A stretch of DNA of 6,635 nt from Pseudanabaena sp. CAN_BIN31 (GCA_026785865.1 JAJAZG010000468.1:1-6635); one strand, 5' to 3'. Positions 1-6,427 are shown, numbered from the stretch's first letter. Made by a program: numbers and translations. The notes: generated from the sequence alone by a model not told the origin.

Positions 1-979
1 CAATTACATAACCAAACTCATATAGTTTGTGTGAACCAATATTTATAAGTATAGGGTCATATGGTGTTCCTTGAAAGTGAATTCTATACTTTTCATTAAT
101 TCTCATTCTATAAAATGATACTTGATTAGACAATGTAATTTTCTTTAACTTGATTCCTGAAAAGCTTCCATTTATTAAATTTCTAATTGCTTTTTCTGTC
201 AACCTTTTTAGATAATCTTCGAGCATAGAGAAAGATTCTTCAAATTTTTTTGTTGTTTTTAATCCCTCAAATCTACTAAGATTTCCTGTAATTTGAGGAT
301 CTATAGACAAGAGAAGATCTTCAGACTTATCAAGAAAGTTTGCTATAGCTACATCTAAATCACAGGCTAACGATGACGAAACTATAGAATCCCTATTAGT
401 AAAACCATTTGGTTTTAAAAATTCTGCAACTCTCGATTTATTACAAAAAAATTCTTCGTTTTGAGAATCAATCATCGATATACCTGTCAAAATGTTTTCT
501 AACAAGTTTGAATCTAAATCATTCCGTATAAAATTTCGCTTGACAAGATATTTGTATCGTGTATTAATTACCAGCATACATGGTAAGAATTCTTCGGTAT
601 TTTGAAAAATACTTTGGTAAAAAAGTTGTTCTAATACTATACGTTTCTGATCAGTTAAACCAAGTTCAAAACATTGCTGCATCAACGAAATTGAGTAATT
701 GGGGATTTGTGAAGGACACTGCTCTCTCCATTTTGAATAAAGATAAGCTCGAAATTCTTCATTAGAGGGTAGAAAGTCAAGGAAAAGTATTTTTTCATTA
801 GAAATAGAAGCTAAATCAGGAATACTACTTTTTATTTTATTTATAGAAGCAGGTGAATTTTCTATGTGTTCACCGTAGAAGAAAGCAATAATCCAACTAA
901 ATTCTCCTATACATCTAGAAACAATAAGGTTAGCCTCATTCTTGTCCAATTGACATAAAACCAAAGGTGAAAAGCCCAT
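1..979 (-). CDS. Unknown protein with a RelE/ParE-like module, 5' part only (runs off left edge)
   Basis: The minus strand is open from ATG (979-977) to the window edge, 326 codons with no stop. An in-frame TAA at 985-983, two codons upstream, makes this ATG the first possible start. No clear Shine-Dalgarno is visible. The first 235 or so residues (starting MGFSPLVLCQLDKNEANLIV) match no family I recognise. They contain no Walker, HEXXH or helix-turn-helix signature that I can see, and no signal peptide. Residues about 245-321 follow the RelE/ParE/YoeB pattern: a helical part (KKFEESFSMLEDYLKRL), a basic turn (GIKLKK, 275-280), the strand motif FYRMRINEKYRIHF (289-302), then ILINIGSHKLYEF (310-322). 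By analogy with YoeB, R299 and H317 are candidate active-site positions; this is inference. Similar RelE-like modules also precede UvrD-type helicase domains, so the missing C-terminus could be a helicase or another effector. Base composition is much more AT-rich than secA and ftsH and there is no HIP1 site, suggesting accessory or acquired DNA. I am confident that it is a gene, moderately confident of the fold, and cannot assign a function. Confidence 0.8.
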   Translation of the reverse strand, partial: MGFSPLVLCQLDKNEANLIVSRCIGEFSWIIAFFYGEHIENSPASINKIKSSIPDLASISNEKILFLDFLPSNEEFRAYLYSKWREQCPSQIPNYSISLMQQCFELGLTDQKRIVLEQLFYQSIFQNTEEFLPCMLVINTRYKYLVKRNFIRNDLDSNLLENILTGISMIDSQNEEFFCNKSRVAEFLKPNGFTNRDSIVSSSLACDLDVAIANFLDKSEDLLLSIDPQITGNLSRFEGLKTTKKFEESFSMLEDYLKRLTEKAIRNLINGSFSGIKLKKITLSNQVSFYRMRINEKYRIHFQGTPYDPILINIGSHKLYEFGYVI

Positions 980-1101
980 GACTTAGATTTACTTAATTAA
1001 TAAATTATTTTCTTGAAAATATGTCTGGATAATGTTCCAAATTTGTTAGAAGCTAAATAACTGATGTTATGTGCAACAAGTTGATGGCACTGGTCTGATA
1101 A

Positions 1102-1219
1102 TTAGGTGATTTCTAGAAATAAAATTACCTACTGTAGCGCAGGCATCCTGCCTGCCGAACCATAAAGCAAGCGAGACGCTTGCGCTACACAGGTATATTA
1201 TTTTCAAGAAATCACCTTA
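1102..1219. mobile_element. MITE-like palindromic element with short terminal inverted repeats
   Basis: The outer ends are a perfect 10-bp inverted repeat, GGTGATTTCT (1105-1114) against AGAAATCACC (1207-1216). Each end is flanked by a direct TTA (1102-1104 and 1217-1219) that could be a target-site duplication. The inverted similarity continues inward to the central repeat: about 23 of 29 positions match between 1102-1130 and 1191-1219. There is no coding capacity. Size, structure and flanks fit a non-autonomous miniature inverted-repeat element. The family of the mobilising transposase is unknown, and with one copy in the window mobility is inferred. It could instead be a hairpin-forming regulatory or terminator region into which the central repeat has inserted. 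Confidence 0.5.
1133..1189. repeat. Three-way-junction palindromic repeat, copy 1
   Basis: This 57-bp unit folds into three stems. The outer stem is TGTAGC (1133-1138) with GCTACA (1184-1189). Hairpin A is GCAGGCA/TGCCTGC (1139-1145, 1149-1155) with a 3-nt loop. Hairpin B is GCAAGCG/CGCTTGC (1167-1173, 1177-1183) with a 3-nt loop. An 11-nt linker (1156-1166) joins the two hairpins. All stem pairs are perfect. An inverted second copy lies at 4332-4386, so this is a dispersed intergenic repeat, similar in style to REP-type or cyanobacterial interspersed palindromic repeats. Confidence 0.85.
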
Positions 1220-1246
1220 GGTATATAAAGATATAAGTCAAATTCT

Positions 1247-1292
1247 GTAAATCTTTGCAATGAGGCTGTAAAGCATCATTGCAAAGATTTAC
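1247..1292 (-). terminator. Long perfect hairpin downstream of secA, possible terminator
   Basis: The arms 1247-1263 and 1276-1292 pair perfectly over 17 bp. After one G/A mismatch a further 3 bp pair (1265-1267 with 1272-1274), leaving a 4-base loop (1268-1271). On the minus strand it begins 61 nt after the secA stop. No T-tract follows on either strand, so it is not a textbook intrinsic terminator. It may be a U-tract-less terminator, a 3' stabiliser of the secA transcript, or a cruciform-forming repeat. Confidence 0.4.
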
Positions 1293-1332
1293 GGATTCAT
1301 CACGAATTATTCGTCCAGTGCCACGCAAATCA

Positions 1333-1350
1333 AATCCTTTTTGTAGGATT
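1333..1350 (-). terminator. Small hairpin directly after the secA stop
   Basis: AATCCT (1333-1338) pairs with AGGATT (1345-1350) across a 6-nt loop, only 3 nt past the secA stop codon in the direction of transcription. The stem is short and the trailing bases (TTGATTTG on the minus strand) are only weakly T-rich. It is a weak terminator candidate, or a 3' end structure acting with the larger hairpin at 1247-1292. Confidence 0.25.
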
Positions 1351-1353
1351 AAT

Positions 1354-4167
1354 TTAGACAAACTCGGCTTCGATCGCACCTGACTGTTGTGGTTGAGGAC
1401 GCGGATCAAACTCGAATAGCGAGTAAACAACATCACGGCGGATTTGCGTCATCATGTCTAAGAAGATTTCGTAACCCTCGCTCTTATATTCGATCAATGG
1501 ATCTTTTTGTCCATAGCCGCGTAAGCCCACCGACTCGCGCAAAGCTTCCATTGCTTGCAAATGATCGCGCCAAAGCGTATCAATGCGTTGCAAGATAAAG
1601 AAACGTTCAGCTTGACGCATCAAACCAGCTTGCAAGGATTCCACCTGTGATTCTTTGATTTCATAGGCACGGCGGACTTCTTCGCGCAGGAAGGCTTGCA
1701 TCTCAGGCAAAAACATATCATCAAGCTGCTCTGGTTCAAGGTCTTGCAAGAGATTTACAAATTCTTTGACTTTCTTCACCATCATCGGCAGGTTCCATTC
1801 TTCAGGTGGAAGTTCAGGATTAACATAGGCGTTGACGATATCATCCATAGTGCGTTCCGCATATTCAATGACGCGATCGCGCAGATCTTCACCCTCAAGC
1901 ACACGACGACGCTCAGCATAAATGGCACGACGTTGATTGTTCATCACTTCGTCGTATTCAAAGACTTGCTTACGAATGTCGTAATAGTAGGTTTCGACTT
2001 TCTTTTGCGCGTTCTCTAAGGCACTGGTCAGCATTCCCGAACTGATCGGCATATCTTCTTCAACGCGGAAGGCATTCATCAAACCAGCCACGCGATCGCC
2101 TGCAAAAATCCGCATCAAATTATCTTCAAGACTAAGGAAAAATCTTGTAGAACCAGGATCACCTTGACGACCGCAACGACCGCGCAATTGATTGTCCACA
2201 CGGCGAGATTCATGGCGCTCAGTACCGACTACATGCAAGCCGCCGAGCTTGGTTACTTCCTCATGTTCCGCACCAGTGACAGCCTCATATTCGCGTTTGA
2301 TTAGAACAAAGGCATCACGCAGCTTTTGAATTACTTCATCTTCAGTTGGAGCTTTTTCAGAAGCAACCGCAATCATTTCTTCGGCTTCAAGTTCGGTTTG
2401 GCTCATTCTGCCCAACTTTTCAGATGCAAAATCAACTGCATCTTTGAGCATAATTTGAGCATCTTTCGATAATTCACAAGGATAAAGGCTATCGGATACT
2501 TTCCAAGTTTTTCTCTTTTTAGCTTCTGACGCAATGCCAAAGCCTTGTCCTTTTTCGGGGCGATCGCTAAACATGCGTTGACCTTCATTAGTGAAGTCAT
2601 CATCGTTTTCAGGACGAACAATTATCGGCATAAAGCTTTCACGCACTTTCAGACGCGCCATATAGTCAGCATTACCACCAAGGATAATGTCTGTACCGCG
2701 ACCTGCCATATTTGTGGCGATCGTGATTGAGCCTTTACGACCTGCTTGAGCGACAATTTCGGCTTCGCGTTCTACGTTCTCAGGTTTCGCATTGAGTAAG
2801 TTGTGGGGAATTTCTGTTTCGGCAAGCAAACGCGCTAAAACTTCAGATTTCTCAACACTGGTAGTTCCAATCAGAACAGGGCGACCTGATTCATGCATTT
2901 CGCGACATTCTTCGGCAATAGCTCGCCATTTTGCCGCTTCGGTTTTATAAACCACATCCGACCAGTCGCCACGTCCGCTCTTACGATTGGTGGGCGTGGT
3001 TGTAACTTCGAGATTATAGATTTTACCAAGTTCCGCTTCCTCAGTTTTAGCCGTGCCAGTCATGCCGCCAAGTTTAGGATATAGCAAGAAGAAATTTTGG
3101 TATGTAATCGTGGCAAGAGTTTGGGTTTCATTTTCGATCGTTACACCTTCTTTTGCCTCGATCGCCTGATGTAAGCCATCACTCCAACGGCGACCAGGCA
3201 TAACCCGCCCTGTAAATTCATCAACGATCGTTACTTCGCCTTCACGGACAATATAATTGACATCTCTTAGGAATAATTCTTTTGCCTTCAGAGCATTAAA
3301 CACATAATGCGCCCAAGGATCGGCTTGATCGAATAAGTCAGTAACACCTAGCAACTTTTCGGCTAGTTCAAAACCTTCATCGGTCATGACCACGTTGCGC
3401 TGCTTTTCGTCAACTTCGTAATGAGTTTCTTGCTGCATTTGATCGGCGATCGTCACTGCACCAATATATTTTTCAGTCGGACGCTCGACCATGCCTGAAA
3501 TAATTAGGGGAGTCCGTGCTTCGTCAATCAAGATCGAGTCAACTTCGTCAATTACACAGAAATTAAACGGGCGCTGCACCACTTCTTCGATACTTGTCGC
3601 CATGTTATCGCGCAGATAATCAAAACCAAGTTCGCTGTTGGTGGCGTAGGTGATATCACAACCGTAGTTTTTGCGGCGCTCAAAAGGCTCCATTGAGTTT
3701 TGAATCAAGCCCACCGACATCCCCAAAAAACGATGAACCTGACCCATCCATTCTGCGTCACGACGGGCAAGATAATCGTTGACCGTAACGACATGAACGC
3801 CTTTACCAGAGAGGGCATTGAGGTAACTGGGCAATGTGGCGACGAGCGTTTTGCCTTCACCTGTTTTCATTTCGGCAATTTCACCACGATGCAAGATCAT
3901 GCCGCCCAGCATCTGCACATCATAATGACGCAAGCCCAAAACACGAGTAGCCGCTTCGCGGACTACCGCAAAGGCTTCAGGTAATAGTTCTTCAAGGGGT
4001 TCATCCTGTTTGAGTCTTTGTTTAAACTCTCCTGTTTTTCCTTGCAATTCGCGATCGCTCAGCGCCGCCAACTCTGGGGCTAGGGAGTTAATGAGAGCGA
4101 CTTCGGGACGGAGTTTGTCAAGCTTGCGCTTGTTAGGATCGCCAATCAGGTTTTTTAAGTTAAACAT
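1354..4167 (-). CDS. secA: Preprotein translocase ATPase SecA
   Basis: SecA is the peripheral ATPase motor that drives unfolded preproteins through SecYEG; in cyanobacteria it serves both plasma and thylakoid membranes. The 937-residue protein is complete. Visible motifs are the NBD1 Walker A MKTGEGKT (100-107), NDYLARRD (130-137), Walker B VIDEVDS (205-211) followed by ILIDEARTPLIISG, TITYQNFF (353-360) with GGMTGTAKTEEAE (367-379), NBD2 GTTSVEKSE (434-442), ATNMAGRGTDI (484-494) and the arginine-rich HESRRVDNQLRGRCGRQGD (652-670). The helical scaffold RIDTLWRDHLQAM (861-873) lies near the C-terminus. About 140 residues separate GGNAD (498-501) from GGLHVVGTE (642-650), roughly 100 more than in E. 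coli; this insert is characteristic of cyanobacterial and plastid SecA. The C-terminal zinc-binding tail of E. coli SecA is absent, as usual in cyanobacteria. The start MFNLKNLIGDPNKRK matches the family N-terminus; only a weak GGTAG precedes it. It lies downstream of ftsH but is separated by a terminator. Confidence 0.98.
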   Translation of the reverse strand: MFNLKNLIGDPNKRKLDKLRPEVALINSLAPELAALSDRELQGKTGEFKQRLKQDEPLEELLPEAFAVVREAATRVLGLRHYDVQMLGGMILHRGEIAEMKTGEGKTLVATLPSYLNALSGKGVHVVTVNDYLARRDAEWMGQVHRFLGMSVGLIQNSMEPFERRKNYGCDITYATNSELGFDYLRDNMATSIEEVVQRPFNFCVIDEVDSILIDEARTPLIISGMVERPTEKYIGAVTIADQMQQETHYEVDEKQRNVVMTDEGFELAEKLLGVTDLFDQADPWAHYVFNALKAKELFLRDVNYIVREGEVTIVDEFTGRVMPGRRWSDGLHQAIEAKEGVTIENETQTLATITYQNFFLLYPKLGGMTGTAKTEEAELGKIYNLEVTTTPTNRKSGRGDWSDVVYKTEAAKWRAIAEECREMHESGRPVLIGTTSVEKSEVLARLLAETEIPHNLLNAKPENVEREAEIVAQAGRKGSITIATNMAGRGTDIILGGNADYMARLKVRESFMPIIVRPENDDDFTNEGQRMFSDRPEKGQGFGIASEAKKRKTWKVSDSLYPCELSKDAQIMLKDAVDFASEKLGRMSQTELEAEEMIAVASEKAPTEDEVIQKLRDAFVLIKREYEAVTGAEHEEVTKLGGLHVVGTERHESRRVDNQLRGRCGRQGDPGSTRFFLSLEDNLMRIFAGDRVAGLMNAFRVEEDMPISSGMLTSALENAQKKVETYYYDIRKQVFEYDEVMNNQRRAIYAERRRVLEGEDLRDRVIEYAERTMDDIVNAYVNPELPPEEWNLPMMVKKVKEFVNLLQDLEPEQLDDMFLPEMQAFLREEVRRAYEIKESQVESLQAGLMRQAERFFILQRIDTLWRDHLQAMEALRESVGLRGYGQKDPLIEYKSEGYEIFLDMMTQIRRDVVYSLFEFDPRPQPQQSGAIEAEFV

Positions 4168-4235
4168 AGCTACCGAATGCGGTTAAAACAGAAATTGCGC
4201 CAAACGCGATCTTTAATACGATTTTGGACTACCAG

Positions 4236-4264
4236 TATATATTACCCGACTGTTGAGAATACAA
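4236..4264 (-). promoter_or_regulatory. Candidate sigma-70-type promoter for secA
   Basis: On the minus strand, TTGTAT (4264-4259) is followed after 17 nt by TATATA (4241-4236), each matching its consensus at about 4 of 6 positions. An overlapping TATACT (4239-4234) is a better -10 but would give 19-nt spacing. This places the transcription start about 60 nt upstream of the secA ATG. It is a pattern match only; AT-rich matches of this quality can arise by chance. Confidence 0.3.
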
Positions 4265-4280
4265 GCTTCGGTTATCCGAA

Positions 4281-4288
4281 GCGATCGC
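4281..4288. repeat. HIP1 octamer in the secA upstream region
   Basis: GCGATCGC, the highly iterated palindrome of many cyanobacterial genomes, lies upstream of the candidate secA promoter. Other copies lie inside secA (1873, 2092, 2560, 4051), inside ftsH (5240, 5672) and upstream of ftsH (6428). Confidence 0.8.
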
Positions 4289-4296
4289 GATTTACC

Positions 4297-4400
4297 TTAA
4301 TCAAAAAGCTGATTTCGCGATAGTTTGTCAAGTAGCGCAAGCGTCTCGCTTGCATTGTGATGAAGCAGGCAGGATGCCCGCGCTACAGCTTTTTGGCTAA
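4297..4400. repeat. Inverted repeat enclosing the second three-way-junction repeat
   Basis: TTAATCAAAAAGCTG (4297-4311) and CAGCTTTTTGGCTAA (4386-4400) are inverted repeats matching at 13 of 15 positions. They bracket repeat copy 2, with 20 unpaired bases (4312-4331) on the left side only. These arms differ in sequence from those around copy 1, so they are either a second host palindrome or a different flank of the same repeat family. Confidence 0.6.
4332..4386. repeat. Three-way-junction palindromic repeat, copy 2 (inverted)
   Basis: This is the inverted counterpart of the unit at 1133-1189. The outer stem is GTAGC/GCTAC (4332-4336, 4382-4386). Hairpin B is GCAAGCG/CGCTTGC (4337-4343, 4347-4353). 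Hairpin A is GCAGGCA/TGCCCGC (4365-4371, 4375-4381). Both loops are 3 nt and the linker is again 11 nt (4354-4364), but its sequence differs from copy 1. Hairpin A carries one substitution that gives a G-U wobble in minus-strand RNA and an A-C mismatch in plus-strand RNA. Stems are conserved while the linker is not, pointing to selection on structure or mobility by structure. Confidence 0.85.
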
Positions 4401-4404
4401 ATCA

Positions 4405-4444
4405 AAAAAATAGGATCATCATAAAAATGATGATCCTATTTTTT
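4405..4444 (-). terminator. Intrinsic terminator of ftsH
   Basis: A 17-bp perfect inverted repeat (4405-4421 with 4428-4444) closes to 18 bp with a 4-base A loop. Read on the minus strand, the core stem TAGGATCATCA pairs with TGATGATCCTA and is followed by a run of seven T. It starts 20 nt after the ftsH stop codon. This is a textbook factor-independent terminator and separates ftsH transcription from secA. Confidence 0.92.
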
Positions 4445-4464
4445 ATAATGCTTGGATAAAAATT

Positions 4465-6351
4465 TTAGATTTGAGGAACGAAGCGTTCTTTTACAGGAAG
4501 CGCCGTGTACTCAGAGACAATGCGACGAAACTCATCGCCATCGATAGTTTCAGCTTCAACTAGCAAATCAACAACGCGATCAATTGCTGTGCGATTTTCG
4601 TACACAATCTGAAGCGCAGTTTGATAGCACTTCTGTACAATCTCGCGCACTTGTTGATCGATTTTGGCGGAAATATCTTCAGAGAACTGTGAGCCACCGC
4701 CCATACTGCGACCGAGGAATACTTCAGAGCTTTGACCTTCAAGAGCAAGTTGTCCAATGTTGGACATTCCGTAACGAGTCACCATCTGACGCGCCATACC
4801 ACCAACTTGCTGCAAGTCTCCACCTGCGCCTGTCGTAACTTCGTCCGCGCCAAACACTGCTTCTTCCGCAGCACGACCACCAAGGGCCGTAGTGATTCGA
4901 GCGAGGATTTGACCGCGAGAAACTAGCGTTTGCTCTTCATCGGGTGTGAACCATGTCAGACCAGCAGCTTGACCTCTAGGAATGAGGGTAACTTTTTGGA
5001 CTGGATCGTGTTCCTTCATCAATGTACCGACGATCGCATGACCAACTTCGTGATAGGCAATCAAGCGCTTGTTACGGCTATCGACAAGAGCCTTACCTTC
5101 GAGTCCTGCAATAATGCGATCAACAGCGGTATCAATTTCTGACATACCCATCTGATCTTTGCGACGGCGAGCGGTAAGAATTGCCGCTTCATTTAAGAGG
5201 TTGGCAAGATCAGCACCTGCAAATCCGGGGGTACGGCGAGCGATCGCCTCAAGAGAAACCTCAGGACCAATTTTTTTGTCGCGAGCATGGACATTGAGAA
5301 TCTGCAAACGACCTTTGATGTCAGGTGGATCGACACCGATTTGGCGATCAAATCGACCTGGACGCAATAGGGCTGAGTCAAGTACATCAGCGCGGTTAGT
5401 TGCCGCGATCACGATTACGCCAGCATTTCCTTCAAAACCATCCATTTCGGTGAGGATTTGGTTTAAGGTTTGTTCGCGCTCATCATTACCACCGCCGATA
5501 CCAGCGCCACGTTGACGACCGACTGCATCAATTTCATCAATGAAGATGATGCAAGGAGCATTTTCTTTGGCTTTTTTAAACAAATCGCGAACGCGGGAAG
5601 CGCCAACGCCGACAAACATTTCCACAAACTCCGAACCAGATACCGAGAAGAAAGGTACACCCGCTTCACCAGCGATCGCCTTAGCAAGCAAAGTCTTACC
5701 AGTTCCGGGAGGCCCAATCAATAAAACACCTTTAGGAATCTTCGCGCCTACTGCGGTAAATCTTTCTGGCTTCTTCAAGAAAGTGACAACTTCTTGCAAT
5801 TCTTCTTTAGCTTCTTCGATGCCAGCGACATCGTCAAATTTCACCCCAGTTTGAGCATCCATTGCAAAACGGGCTTTAGTTTTGCCAAAATCCATCGCTT
5901 GTCCAGGTCCACCCATTTGATTAGAGCGGCGGAACAAGAAAAATAAGCCTCCGAGCAGAGCGACAGGGAAAATCAAATTACTAATGAAGCCCCAGATTGC
6001 ACCATTGTTGCTAGGTGGATAAATGGCAAGATCTACGCCGCCTTCGTTGAGTTTATCCATCAATTCTGGTGCATAGATTGGCAAGTCAACTCTAGCGCGT
6101 TGCTCTCTACCTTCAATTTGGGGATCGCTTGCTACGATTACCGCCGTGCGACCACCATCAAAAATATCGACCTTGCTGACCCGATGTTCATCAAGATATT
6201 CAAGGAATCTTCCGTAAGCGATGCGGGTATTCGCTGCGTTTACGGTTGGGCGGCTAGGGGCAGGACGCGTAACTAATGTCTGCCAACCAAAAAAGCCGAT
6301 GATCGCTATGGGTAGTAACCACAGCAGTGCAGTTCTCCAAGAGGATTTCAT
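4465..6351 (-). CDS. ftsH: Membrane-anchored AAA+ zinc protease FtsH (FtsH2/FtsH4-like)
   Basis: FtsH is a hexameric, ATP-dependent, membrane-bound zinc protease that extracts and degrades membrane proteins; in cyanobacteria FtsH2/FtsH3 hexamers remove damaged D1 during photosystem II repair. The 628-residue protein is complete. In order it shows a transmembrane helix near residues 8-24, an extracytoplasmic or lumenal domain to about 117, a second helix near 118-140, Walker A GPPGTGKT (213-220), the pore loop MFVG (245-248), Walker B CIIFIDEID (267-275), and the second region of homology ending RPGRFDR (330-336) with its arginine fingers. The protease motif HEVGH (434-438) and D512 in GAGGDLQQV supply the zinc ligands, at the same spacing as E. 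coli H417, H421 and D495. The start MKSSWRTALLW resembles Synechocystis FtsH2 (slr0228) from memory; FtsH4 is a close paralogue, so the subtype is not settled. No Shine-Dalgarno is visible before the ATG, and an in-frame TAG lies further upstream. Confidence 0.97.
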   Translation of the reverse strand: MKSSWRTALLWLLPIAIIGFFGWQTLVTRPAPSRPTVNAANTRIAYGRFLEYLDEHRVSKVDIFDGGRTAVIVASDPQIEGREQRARVDLPIYAPELMDKLNEGGVDLAIYPPSNNGAIWGFISNLIFPVALLGGLFFLFRRSNQMGGPGQAMDFGKTKARFAMDAQTGVKFDDVAGIEEAKEELQEVVTFLKKPERFTAVGAKIPKGVLLIGPPGTGKTLLAKAIAGEAGVPFFSVSGSEFVEMFVGVGASRVRDLFKKAKENAPCIIFIDEIDAVGRQRGAGIGGGNDEREQTLNQILTEMDGFEGNAGVIVIAATNRADVLDSALLRPGRFDRQIGVDPPDIKGRLQILNVHARDKKIGPEVSLEAIARRTPGFAGADLANLLNEAAILTARRRKDQMGMSEIDTAVDRIIAGLEGKALVDSRNKRLIAYHEVGHAIVGTLMKEHDPVQKVTLIPRGQAAGLTWFTPDEEQTLVSRGQILARITTALGGRAAEEAVFGADEVTTGAGGDLQQVGGMARQMVTRYGMSNIGQLALEGQSSEVFLGRSMGGGSQFSEDISAKIDQQVREIVQKCYQTALQIVYENRTAIDRVVDLLVEAETIDGDEFRRIVSEYTALPVKERFVPQI

Positions 6352-6382
6352 ATAGCAAAAAGCCTGATGTTCAAAATAATTT

Positions 6383-6416
6383 CTTAACTAAACTTAACTT
6401 ACCATGATCGTTAAGT
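6383..6416. promoter_or_regulatory. Candidate operator: phased and inverted CTTAACT motifs upstream of ftsH
   Basis: CTTAACT occurs at 6383-6389 and again at 6393-6399, exactly 10 bp (one helical turn) apart. The second forms an inverted repeat with GTTAAGT at 6410-6416 (ACTTAAC at 6392-6398, 11-bp spacer). The cluster lies 32-65 bp upstream of the ftsH start, where a regulator or the 5' leader would sit. No regulator binding this motif is known to me, and the words are AT-rich, so chance is possible. Confidence 0.3.
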
Positions 6417-6427
6417 AATGGGATCGC

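Larger units (their letters stand above)
980..1353. other. Structured intergenic region between secA and the edge gene
   Basis: These 374 bases carry no supportable gene. From right to left (the direction of transcription) they hold a small hairpin just after the secA stop (1333-1350), a large hairpin (1247-1292), a MITE-like palindromic element with a nested repeat (1102-1219), and an AT-rich leader to the edge gene (980-1100). The leader includes the short palindrome ATTTTCTTGAAAAT (1007-1020). I see no convincing sigma-70-type promoter in the leader, although one must lie here if the edge gene is not co-transcribed with secA. Confidence 0.7.

Noticed and set aside
580..765. A 61-codon plus-strand reading frame
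   Set aside because: It lies wholly inside the 326-codon minus-strand partial gene and shows no protein-like motif of its own.
1133..1189. tRNA-like cloverleaf
   Set aside because: The stems and loops are wrong for a tRNA: 3-nt hairpin loops, no anticodon arm, no T-loop GTTCRA motif and no CCA-proximal acceptor stem of 7 bp. It is a dispersed palindrome.
1212..1436. A 74-codon minus-strand reading frame overlapping the secA 3' end
   Set aside because: It overlaps secA out of frame and otherwise runs through the hairpins and the MITE arm. There is no domain or ribosome-binding site.
1696..2019. A 107-codon plus-strand reading frame
   Set aside because: It is antisense to the scaffold region of secA, whose protein sequence is clearly conserved; a chance frame.
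1133..4386. CRISPR array
   Set aside because: There are only two copies 3 kb apart in opposite orientation, with a gene in between and no regular spacers.
5159..5854. Plus-strand reading frames of 118 and 104 codons opposite ftsH
   Set aside because: They are antisense to the AAA+ domain of ftsH, with residue composition explained by the conserved codons on the other strand.
1354..6351. ftsH-secA operon
   Set aside because: They share a strand, but 297 bp with a textbook terminator at 4405-4444 and a candidate secA promoter argue against co-transcription from the ftsH promoter.
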